DNA of 13,978 bases. Source: Pseudomonadota bacterium (GTDB lineage: Bacteria; Myxococcota; Myxococcia; Myxococcales; Myxococcaceae). The translations under genes and the position numbers were made by a program. Below the pieces are notes generated by a model. The model was not told the origin of the DNA and did no database searches. It worked only from the letters and a program-made list of their open reading frames with translations. Within the stretch, counting starts at the first letter, position 1. Each line of letters begins with the position of its first letter. Shown one piece after another: positions 7,522 to 13,978 of the stretch. The stretch spans positions 1-13,978 of the forward strand of contig JAFAFL010000139.1 in NCBI GenBank assembly GCA_023423535.1. The letters are read 5' to 3'.

Positions 7522-8558
7522 CCCTCCTGTCCCTCCTCTGCGCTCTCCCCGATGAACGGCGTGGGCAACACAGCCGCGTCCGTGCCTCGCTCGCGGAGGA
7601 AGCGGACCAGCGCGTCGCCGTAGCCGTGCGTCACCAGCACGCGCTTCGCACCCGTCTCCTCGATCGTCTGGAGCAGCCCCGGCCAGTCCGCGTGATCGCT
7701 GAGCACGAAGCCGCGGTCGTAGGACTGTCTTCGCCGAGTCCCTCGCAGCTGCATCCATCCGGAGGCGAACGCGGTCTCGTGATCGCCCATCCGCTTCATC
7801 CACGGCGTGCGTCGTGCGGAAGGCGGCGCGAGCACCAGCGCTCCGGCGAGGTCCCGCCTCTTCGCTCCCTTCACGTCCGCCACGTGCTCGGTGGGCAGCA
7901 GGTTCGTCACGCCGCCCTCGCGGTAGAGCTCGCAGATCGCCTCCACCGTTCCGTGCGTGTGCACCGGCCGCAGCGTCAGCTCCGCGAGGTGCGCGAGGAT
8001 CCGCTGCGCCTTCCCCAACGCGTAGCAGAAGAGGACCGAGGCCCTTCCCGCATCCCGGTTGTGATCCCACCAGGCGAGGATCTCCTTTGCGACCTCGTCC
8101 GGAGAGGGCCACCGGTAGATGGGCAGCGCGAAGGTGGCCTCGGTGATGAAGACGTCGCACGGGACGACCTCGAAGGGCGCGCAGGTCGGATCACGCTGGC
8201 GCTTGTAGTCGCCGCTGACCACCCACACCTCACCTCCGGAACGCTCCTCCACGCGCACCTGCGCCGAGCCGAGCACGTGCCCCGCCGGGTGCAGTGACAC
8301 AGCTGTGCTACCGAGCTCGAAAGGCTCGCCGTACGCGTGCGGCACGAGCCTCGTCTCCGGCCCGAGCCGCTTGCGCAGCACCGGCACCGCCTCCTGCGTG
8401 CAGTGGTACCGCTGCGAGCCGGGCAGCGCGTGATCGCCGTGTGCGTGGGTGAGCACCGCCTCGGGCACCGGCCGCCACGGATCGACGTGGAAGCCTCCCG
8501 CCGCGCACCACAGCCCGCGGTCATCCACCTCGATGAGCCCTCGCGTCTCGTCGCTCAC
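7518..8558 (-). CDS. Ligase-associated MBL-fold (beta-CASP-like) DNA exonuclease
   Basis: A 346-residue metallo-beta-lactamase-fold nuclease of the ligase-associated exonuclease family, which is related to CPSF/SNM1-type enzymes. Metal-site motifs visible: THAHGDH (H38, H40, D42, H43), HPAGHVLGS (H94), SGDYKR (D117), SDHAD (H289) and VTHG (H311). Family members often carry the misleading label 'mRNA 3'-end processing factor'. The start is the GTG at 8558 (VSDETRGLIEV...). The longer open frame upstream would run back through the region assigned to the retron promoter and has no family-like sequence. The stop overlaps the ligase ATG by four bases (ATGA). The pair likely trims and reseals damaged DNA together. 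Its promoter must lie between here and the divergent retron, about 90 bp away; a GGTTACCACT element nine bases before the GTG is a weak candidate. Confidence 0.9.
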   Translation of the reverse strand: MSDETRGLIEVDDRGLWCAAGGFHVDPWRPVPEAVLTHAHGDHALPGSQRYHCTQEAVPVLRKRLGPETRLVPHAYGEPFELGSTAVSLHPAGHVLGSAQVRVEERSGGEVWVVSGDYKRQRDPTCAPFEVVPCDVFITEATFALPIYRWPSPDEVAKEILAWWDHNRDAGRASVLFCYALGKAQRILAHLAELTLRPVHTHGTVEAICELYREGGVTNLLPTEHVADVKGAKRRDLAGALVLAPPSARRTPWMKRMGDHETAFASGWMQLRGTRRRQSYDRGFVLSDHADWPGLLQTIEETGAKRVLVTHGYGDALVRFLRERGTDAAVLPTPFIGESAEEGQEG

Positions 8559-8608
8559 GCACCGGCAGTGGTAACCCCTCACGCCCGCCGTGTCGCTCCT
8601 CGCGCCAC

Positions 8609-8639
8609 GCGATGCTTTCAGCGCCGGACGAAGCGATGC
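8609..8639. repeat. Pair of GCGATGC direct repeats between divergent promoters
   Basis: GCGATGC occurs at 8609-8615 and again at 8633-8639, 24 bp apart from start to start (a little over two helical turns). They lie between the exonuclease start and the predicted retron -10 element. This is the position expected for operator half-sites, but the repeat is short and could be chance. Confidence 0.25.
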
Positions 8640-8645
8640 GTGCGC

Positions 8646-8651
8646 TACGGT
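8646..8651 (+). promoter_or_regulatory. Candidate -10 element (TACGGT) of the retron
   Basis: TACGGT ends seven bases before G8659, the first base of the a1 repeat. Transcription would therefore start at or next to the predicted 5' end of the msr-msd RNA. The same hexamer precedes the PilZ gene at 4420. No clear -35 is seen about 17 bp upstream (around 8623-8628). Confidence 0.5.
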
Positions 8652-8658
8652 GTCGGCC

Positions 8659-8834
8659 GTGCGGCGGCGGATTCCCGAGCACTCTGGCTGCACCCGTTCG
8701 CGGGCCGGCCGCCTCCGGGGCTACCCCGGGGGCTCCTGTTTCACCGGGACATTCCGCCGCAGGGGCGGCGGTGCGCTGACACGCACTTCGGCCCCCTTCA
8801 ACACCCGGCACGTCGGGAGCCTCCGCCGCCGCAC
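8659..8834 (+). ncRNA. Predicted retron msr-msd RNA
   Basis: The 176-nt segment upstream of the reverse transcriptase has the layout of a retron primer-template RNA. A perfect 13-bp inverted repeat closes it: a1 GTGCGGCGGCGGA (8659-8671) and a2 TCCGCCGCCGCAC (8822-8834). After a1 comes a GAGC at 8677-8680, where G8679 is a candidate for the 2'-5' branching guanosine. Two msr-like hairpins follow: CCCG-TTCG-CGGG (8693-8704) and a 10-bp stem with a CTA loop (8711-8733, one G.U). The msd region then forms a long hairpin: 8731-8738 with 8814-8821 (eight pairs, one G.U), then 8744-8748 with 8804-8808. The apical part can fold as CCGCCGC-AGGG-GCGGCGG (8754-8771) or as a longer alternative (8762-8766 with 8791-8795, 8771-8775 with 8782-8786). 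The msd stem abuts a2, as in known retrons. Predicted msDNA is about 80-90 nt. The GC-triplet composition allows alternative pairings, so details are tentative. Confidence 0.72.
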
Positions 8835-8845
8835 CTTTTCTTCGC

Positions 8846-8877
8846 GTGAGCCGGTGAGGCGGTGAGGCGATGAGGCG
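8846..8877 (+). repeat. Four tandem 8-bp units (GTGAGGCG-type) across the RT start codon
   Basis: The units are GTGAGCCG, GTGAGGCG, GTGAGGCG and ATGAGGCG in immediate succession. The last contains the reverse transcriptase ATG (8870). The unit carries a GAGG core, so the tract offers several Shine-Dalgarno-like sites; the one at 8856-8859 has a suitable 10-base spacing. Because the period is eight bases, gain or loss of a unit would move the site without altering the protein, apart from its first residues. Confidence 0.6.
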
Positions 8878-10243
8878 AGCGAACATCGGGACCTTCACGC
8901 GCGGGCTCGCCAGCGCGTTCCTCGCCGGCGACTGGACGCGCGACGGGCTCACGGCGCGGGCGGCACACGTCCTCGCGCTCGCTCTCACGCGTCCGGAGAA
9001 CGCGTGGCTACATACGCTCGTCCGCGAGGTGCGGGAGGCCTTCCCGCGTCCGTCGCAACAGCGACGCGACGCCCTCGGCGACTGGCTCCGGCACAACGAG
9101 ACCTTCCTCGACGCGTGGAGCGAGCCGACGACGCCGCACGCCCTTCGCACCTGGCTCCTCGATCGCCCGCGGATGGGCCGCGCGCACTGGCCGGTGCGCC
9201 CGCTCGACGACGAGGTAGGAGTCGCCGGGTGGCTGGGCCTCACGCACGAAGACCTCGCGTGGTTTGCGGACCGTCGCGGTTACGCGCGCCGGGAGAACGC
9301 ACCGAAGCTCCGGCACTACGACTACTCCTGGCGAAGAAAAGCGGACGGCTCGCTCCGGCTCCTCGAGGCACCGAGGCCACGCCTCAAGTCGCTGCAGCGC
9401 CGGGTGCTGGAGGAGATCCTCGTCCACATCCCGCCGCACGAGGCCGCGCACGGCTTCGTCCGAGACCGCTCCGTTCGCACGCACGCAGCGCTCCACGTCG
9501 GCCGCCCGCTGGTGCTGAAGCTCGACCTGCAGGCGTTCTTCGCCAACGTCTCCACGCCGCGATTGCTCGGCGTGTTCCTGCAGGCCGGCTACCCCGAGAA
9601 CGTCGCGCGCACGCTGCTGGCGATCTGCACGCACCGCACGCCGCTCGCCATCCTCCGTGATGCACCCGCGCTCGCCGAACCCGGCGCGCTGCGGGCCCTC
9701 TGGCGGCTGCGCTCCCGCTTGTCCGACTGGCACCTGCCGCAGGGCGCGCCGACCTCTCCCGCGCTGGCGAACCTCGCGGCGTTCACGCTCGACCTGCGGC
9801 TCCACGCGCTGGCCCGCTCCCACGACGCGACCTACTCGCGCTACGCCGACGACCTCACCTTCTCCGCATCTTCAAGCCTGCGTCCGCGCGCCTCCCGCTT
9901 CCTCGACGCGGTCTCCGAGATCGCCAGAGAAGAGGGCTTCGGTCTGAACGCGCACAAGACCCGCGTGATGCCCCGTTCGCGTCGTCAGTCCGTCACCGGC
10001 ATCGTGGTCAACGCGCGTCCGAACCTCGCGAGAGACGACTACGACCGGCTGAAGGCGGTCCTCCACAACTGCGTTCGCCACGGCCCGCGCACGCAGGCTC
10101 CAACGGAGGCATCGCTCGCACACTTCCGCGCGCAGCTGCAGGGCCGTGTCGCGTGGGCAGCCCACCTCAACGCGACGAGGGGCGCCAGGCTCCGTGCGCT
10201 GTTCGACCGCATCGAGTGGCCGCCACAGTCGCCGTCGCCGTAG
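8870..10243 (+). CDS. ret: Retron-type reverse transcriptase with N-terminal extension
   Basis: A 457-residue reverse transcriptase that would copy the msd part of the adjacent RNA into msDNA. Palm motifs: LKLDLQAFFANVS (D219, motif A), LPQGAPTSPALAN (289-301, motif B) and YSRYADDLTF (YADD 325-328, motif C). Retron hallmarks are the VTG motif (VTGIVVN, 375-377) and the motif-3 region GFVRDRSVRTHAALHVG, where HAALH (205-209) stands in for the usual NAxxH. The fingers begin near residue 150 (YSWRRKADGSLRLLEAP). Before them is an extension of about 150 residues, helical and of unknown function, like that of characterised myxobacterial retron enzymes. The thumb (about 385-450) is helical. The ATG at 8870 lies 35 bases after a2. 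Base composition resembles the neighbours, so recent transfer is not evident. Group II intron maturase and CRISPR-RT identities are disfavoured by the VTG motif, the missing maturase/HNH domains and the upstream RNA. Confidence 0.9.
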   Translation: MRRANIGTFTRGLASAFLAGDWTRDGLTARAAHVLALALTRPENAWLHTLVREVREAFPRPSQQRRDALGDWLRHNETFLDAWSEPTTPHALRTWLLDRPRMGRAHWPVRPLDDEVGVAGWLGLTHEDLAWFADRRGYARRENAPKLRHYDYSWRRKADGSLRLLEAPRPRLKSLQRRVLEEILVHIPPHEAAHGFVRDRSVRTHAALHVGRPLVLKLDLQAFFANVSTPRLLGVFLQAGYPENVARTLLAICTHRTPLAILRDAPALAEPGALRALWRLRSRLSDWHLPQGAPTSPALANLAAFTLDLRLHALARSHDATYSRYADDLTFSASSSLRPRASRFLDAVSEIAREEGFGLNAHKTRVMPRSRRQSVTGIVVNARPNLARDDYDRLKAVLHNCVRHGPRTQAPTEASLAHFRAQLQGRVAWAAHLNATRGARLRALFDRIEWPPQSPSP

Positions 10244-10265
10244 TTGCCGTAGTCGTAGCCGTTGA

Positions 10266-10293
10266 AAGGGCAGGGGCTCTTTGCCATGCCCTT
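10266..10293. repeat. 7-bp inverted repeat before the peptidase start
   Basis: AAGGGCA (10266-10272) and TGCCCTT (10287-10293) are perfect inverted copies around a 14-base loop containing AGGGGC. The right arm ends three bases before the ATG at 10297. It could act as a hairpin presenting or hiding the ribosome binding site, as a weak terminator after the reverse transcriptase, or be a chance repeat. Confidence 0.35.
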
Positions 10294-10296
10294 GCC

Positions 10297-11973
10297 ATGC
10301 GACTCTTCCTCCTCGCCTCGCTGCTCCCCGCCGTCGCGCTCGCGCAGGCGCCCGCGCCGAAGGCCAAGCCCGTCACTTTCCCCGACGCCGCCGAGCTGCG
10401 CCGCATGACCGCGAAGTTCGCGCCCGTCGAACTCACCGCAGACCTCACACGCCTCCCTCCGCACGAGCGCGAGGCCCTGCGCGAGATCCTCGTCGCCGCC
10501 AAGCTGATGGACGCGCTCTTCCTTCGTCAGGTGTGGGCGGGCAACGAGACCTTGCTGCTCGATCTCCTGAAGGATCAGAGCGAGCTCGGCCGCGCGCGGC
10601 TCGACGCGTTCCTCCTCAACAAGGGCCCGTGGGACAGGCTCGACCACGACCGCGCGTTCATCCCCGGTGTACCCGCCAAGCCGGAGGGCGGCACCTTCTA
10701 CACGGCCGACGACAAGGCCTCGGTCGAGCGCTGGATGAAGACCCTCAAGGGCCCCGCGCGCGCGCAAGCGACCGGCTTCTTCACCGCCATCCGCAAGGAC
10801 GCGAAGAGCCGATTCATCACCGTGCCCTACAGCCTCGAGTACCAGCCCGAGCTGCAGCAGGCCGCGCAGCACCTCCGCCGCGCCGCGGACCTCACGCAGC
10901 AGCCGACGCTGAAGCGCTACCTCACCTCGCGCGCGGACGCGTTCCTCAGCAACGACTACTACGCCTCCGACGTCGCGTGGATGGAGCTCGACGCGAGCAT
11001 CGAGCCGACCATCGGGCCCTACGAGGTGTACGAGGACGGCTGGTTCGCGCAGAAGGCCGCCTTCCAGGCCTACGTCACGCTGCGCGACGACGCGGAGACC
11101 GCGAAGCTGGCGAAGCTCTCCGGCGAACTGCAGTGGCTCGAGGACAACCTCCCGATCGATCCGAAGCACCGCAACAAGAAGCTCGGGGGCATGGCGCCGA
11201 TCCGCGTGGTGAACAGCATCTTCTCCTCCGGCGACGCGAACCGAGGCGTGCAGACCGCGGCCTTCAACCTGCCGAACGACGAGCGCATCACGCAGGAGAA
11301 GGGCGCGAAGCGGACGATGCTCCGCAACGTGCAGGAGGCGAAGTTCAACCTCGTGCTCGTCCCCATCGCGAAGGTCGCGCTCACGCCCGAGGCGCAGAAG
11401 AACGTGGAGTTCGACACCTTCTTCACCTTCATCCTCATGCACGAGCTCATGCACGGGCTCGGTCCGAACGCGATCACCGTCGGCGGCCGGAAGAGCACCG
11501 TGCGCGCGGAGCTGCAGGACGCCTACAGCGCGATCGAGGAGGCGAAGGCGGACATCAGCGGGATGTGGGCGCTGGCGCAGCTCGCGGACAAGGGCGCGCT
11601 GGACAAGGCGCTGGCGGAGCGGATGTACGACACGTACCTCGCGGGCTGCTTCCGGACGATCCGCTTCGGAGTCAACGAGGCGCACGGCCGAGGCAAAGCG
11701 ATGCAGCTGAACTACCTGCTCGATCAGGGGGCGGTGCGCGTGCGCGACGATGGTCGCTTCGAGATCGTCCGCGAGAAGATCCGTCTCGCCGCCGAAGCGC
11801 TGACCCGCGAGTTGATGACGATCCAGGCCACAGGAGATCGTGCGCGCGCGGTGAAGCTCCTCGAGACCGCGGTCATCCGTGCGCCGGTGCAGCGGGTCAT
11901 CGACCAGCTCCGCGACGTGCCCACCGACATCCGTCCGCGCTTCGTCACTGCGGAGAGCCTGTTGCCCCGGTAG
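10297..11973 (+). CDS. Secreted M49-like zinc peptidase
   Basis: A 558-residue protein with a short signal peptide (MRLFLLASLLPAVALA, likely cut near residue 16). HELMH (382-386) is the HExxH zinc motif and EEAKAD (414-419) supplies the third ligand. This pair resembles the HELLGH and EECRAE/D motifs of dipeptidyl peptidase III (family M49), in the shorter bacterial branch often labelled 'Zn-dependent hydrolase'. The spacing between the motifs is shorter than in classical DPP III. The preceding TFFTFILMHELMHGLGP and following YSAIEEAKADISGMW segments are the most family-like parts. It probably acts in the periplasm or outside the cell on peptides. The ATG at 10297 is chosen because it begins the signal peptide; the upstream in-frame sequence is a GTA/GCC simple repeat. 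The GFA-family gene follows 11 bp after its stop, so the two may be co-transcribed. Substrate unknown. Confidence 0.75.
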   Translation: MRLFLLASLLPAVALAQAPAPKAKPVTFPDAAELRRMTAKFAPVELTADLTRLPPHEREALREILVAAKLMDALFLRQVWAGNETLLLDLLKDQSELGRARLDAFLLNKGPWDRLDHDRAFIPGVPAKPEGGTFYTADDKASVERWMKTLKGPARAQATGFFTAIRKDAKSRFITVPYSLEYQPELQQAAQHLRRAADLTQQPTLKRYLTSRADAFLSNDYYASDVAWMELDASIEPTIGPYEVYEDGWFAQKAAFQAYVTLRDDAETAKLAKLSGELQWLEDNLPIDPKHRNKKLGGMAPIRVVNSIFSSGDANRGVQTAAFNLPNDERITQEKGAKRTMLRNVQEAKFNLVLVPIAKVALTPEAQKNVEFDTFFTFILMHELMHGLGPNAITVGGRKSTVRAELQDAYSAIEEAKADISGMWALAQLADKGALDKALAERMYDTYLAGCFRTIRFGVNEAHGRGKAMQLNYLLDQGAVRVRDDGRFEIVREKIRLAAEALTRELMTIQATGDRARAVKLLETAVIRAPVQRVIDQLRDVPTDIRPRFVTAESLLPR

Positions 11974-11984
11974 GTTCCGCCGCC

Positions 11985-12341
11985 ATGGCCAACCAGACCT
12001 ACACCGGAAGCTGTCACTGCGGCGCCGTCCGCTACACCGTCGAGGCGGACCTCTCGCAGCCCGTCATCGCCTGCAACTGCTCCATCTGCGGGCGCACCGG
12101 AACGATGCTCACCTTTGTTCCCCCCTCGAGCTTCAAGCTGCTGCAGGGCGAGGAGAACCTCACCGACTACCAGTTCAACCAGAAGGTCATCCACCACCTC
12201 TTCTGCAAGACCTGCGGCGTGCGCTCCTTCGCGCGCGGGGTGGGCCCGCAGGGTCCGATGGTGGCGATCAACGCGCGCTGCCTCGAGGGCGTGGATCTGA
12301 AGTCGCTGCCCGTGCACGAGTACGACGGCCGCAGCCACTAG
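11985..12341 (+). CDS. GFA family (CENP-V/GFA zinc domain) protein
   Basis: A 118-residue protein of the GFA family, named after glutathione-dependent formaldehyde-activating enzyme. Two zinc sites are apparent. One set is GSCHCGAV (C10, C12) with CKTCG (C74, C77), and the other is CNCSICG (C30, C32, C35). The protein covers the whole single domain and has no signal peptide, so it is cytosolic. Many members of this family do not carry out formaldehyde chemistry, so the name should be taken as a fold assignment; the actual substrate is not evident. It starts at the ATG at 11985, 11 bp after the peptidase stop, without a strong ribosome binding site, which suggests translational coupling. Confidence 0.88.
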   Translation: MANQTYTGSCHCGAVRYTVEADLSQPVIACNCSICGRTGTMLTFVPPSSFKLLQGEENLTDYQFNQKVIHHLFCKTCGVRSFARGVGPQGPMVAINARCLEGVDLKSLPVHEYDGRSH

Positions 12342-12380
12342 CATCCGGGTGCACCGGCGGGCCGGTCGCTTCTCGCAGGC

Positions 12381-12405
12381 CGCGTCACCAGCGTCTGGTG
12401 ATGCG
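12381..12405 (+). promoter_or_regulatory. Hairpin enclosing the start codon of the following gene
   Basis: CGCGTCACCAG (12381-12391) pairs with CTGGTGATGCG (12395-12405) around a CGT loop: 11 pairs with one G.U. The ATG at 12401 and the GTG at 12398 both lie in the right arm, so the folded RNA would hide the start. It could also be a protein-binding operator in DNA. Confidence 0.45.
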
Positions 12406-12910
12406 CGCGTCTCTCCTCGCTCTCCTGCTGCTCATCGCCGGCGCCGCGAGCGCGTTCCCGCCGCAGGGCGAGATGTTTCCGCGGTTGAAAGCGCCCGACG
12501 TGGCGGGAAAGCAGCAGGACCTGTACGCGCTGCTCGGGGAGGCGGAGGGGCCGACGCTGGTGGTGATGATCACGCATCGCGGCGCCGGCGACCGGATGCG
12601 GGCCTGGTACGAGGAAGCGGATCGCCGGGGCGCTGGAGCGGACCGGTTGTCATTGGTCTCCGTGAAGGCGCCCTTCCTCGTCTCCGAGTCCTACGCACGG
12701 AGCCGAGCCCAGCAGCAGGTACCGAAGCAGTGGTGGTCGCGCACGCTGTTCGATGCGTCCGGGAAGATGTCGGAGGCGCTCGGGCTTCCAGAGAGCAAGA
12801 CCCCGTACGTGGCGGTGGTCAATCCGGACGGTACCGTCCGCGCCCGGGTTCACGCCGAGGTGGACTCTCCCGAGGCCGCGAAGATCTGGGAGGCGCTGGG
12901 CAGACGCTGA
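12401..12910 (+). CDS. Secreted thioredoxin-fold-like protein without cysteines
   Basis: A 169-residue exported protein. The signal peptide is MRASLLALLLLIAGAASA (cleavage near 18). The mature part reads like a thioredoxin/peroxiredoxin-type domain: FPRLKAPDVAGKQQDLYAL (like the lead-in of TlpA and AhpC proteins), then the strand TLVVMITHR (52-60) where the active site would follow, and KTPYVAVVNPDGTV (133-146) with the expected cis-proline at P135. No cysteine occurs anywhere, so it cannot do dithiol chemistry; a binding or scaffold role is more likely. The assignment rests on pattern only. The start is the ATG at 12401 (a GTG at 12398 is possible) inside a hairpin. The msrP gene follows 46 bp downstream, which places two envelope proteins side by side. 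Confidence 0.62.
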   Translation: MRASLLALLLLIAGAASAFPPQGEMFPRLKAPDVAGKQQDLYALLGEAEGPTLVVMITHRGAGDRMRAWYEEADRRGAGADRLSLVSVKAPFLVSESYARSRAQQQVPKQWWSRTLFDASGKMSEALGLPESKTPYVAVVNPDGTVRARVHAEVDSPEAAKIWEALGRR

Positions 12911-12942
12911 GGGCGCCTGAAACCGGATCCCGCCCTGCCGCG

Positions 12943-12948
12943 TAGACT
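12943..12948 (+). promoter_or_regulatory. Candidate -10 element (TAGACT), leaderless type, for msrP
   Basis: TAGACT ends eight bases before the msrP ATG at 12957 with no Shine-Dalgarno between them. This would give a transcript starting at or next to the ATG. The arrangement matches that in front of the gene at 5511. Confidence 0.45.
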
Positions 12949-12956
12949 CCTCTGTC

Positions 12957-13978
<1,022 letters not shown>

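Noticed and set aside
7522..8160. Longer ligase start upstream of 7521
   Set aside because: The extra sequence lies over the exonuclease gene and looks like a shadow; ATG 7521 gives a normal family length and the ATGA coupling.
10214..10262. GCCGTA-type simple repeat as a CRISPR or functional repeat array
   Set aside because: Units are short, degenerate and without spacers; best seen as low-complexity DNA at the end of the RT gene.
10039..11685. 548-codon open frame on the - strand across the RT end and the peptidase
   Set aside because: Antisense shadow with repetitive charged composition; the + strand holds the zinc motifs and signal peptide.
10297..11973. M49-like peptidase as the retron effector
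   Set aside because: It has a clear signal peptide and so leaves the cytoplasm, and it seems coupled to the GFA gene downstream. Co-orientation with the RT alone is weak evidence.
10281..11984. Upstream extension of the GFA gene to a 686-codon reading
   Set aside because: The frame before 11985 is an arginine/alanine-rich shadow of the peptidase; the GFA domain is complete from the ATG at 11985.

Overview
The window reads as ordinary chromosome from a high-GC bacterium. The gene set points to a member of the Myxococcota (a myxobacterium or relative). It holds a cytosolic Hanks-type Ser/Thr kinase fused to a PilZ-like domain, a second stand-alone PilZ protein, a retron reverse transcriptase with the long N-terminal extension known from myxobacterial retrons, and an ATP-dependent DNA ligase/exonuclease pair. 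This assignment is inference from gene content; there is no rRNA or other marker in the window. No insertion sequence, tRNA or CRISPR array is visible.

Layout. Positions 3-802 (+) are the 3' end of a penicillin-binding protein 1C gene, with an apparent one-base deletion near 165. The kinase-PilZ gene follows (879-3059, -). Its 5' end overlaps, head to head, the start of a leucine-rich-repeat protein gene (3032-3955, +). A small HNH endonuclease gene (4004-4360, -) is divergent from a PilZ/coiled-coil protein gene (4452-5477, +), which is followed by a small basic protein of unknown role (5511-5909, +). On the minus strand, an MBL-fold DNA exonuclease gene (7518-8558) and an ATP-dependent DNA ligase gene (5923-7521) are coupled by an ATGA overlap. 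They are two members of the four-gene Lhr-LigB-exonuclease-PdeM repair cluster.

The most interesting region is 8640-10243. The 311-bp gap between the exonuclease and a retron-type reverse transcriptase (8870-10243, +) is occupied by what looks like an undescribed retron msr-msd RNA at 8659-8834. It has a perfect 13-bp terminal inverted repeat (a1/a2), two msr-like hairpins, and a long msd hairpin abutting a2. A TACGGT -10 element is placed so that transcription would begin at or next to the first base of a1. The reverse transcriptase has the YADD active site and the VTG motif of retron enzymes. It also has a roughly 150-residue N-terminal extension, and no obvious separate effector gene lies beside it.

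The right end holds envelope and redox genes, all on +: a secreted M49-like zinc peptidase (10297-11973) followed after 11 bp by a GFA-family protein (11985-12341), then a secreted thioredoxin-fold-like protein without cysteines (12401-12910), then a Tat-exported MsrP methionine sulfoxide reductase (12957 to the window end, cut just short of its stop).

Several genes have a TAnnnT hexamer 7-8 nt upstream of the start codon or RNA start, which suggests leaderless transcription is used here.
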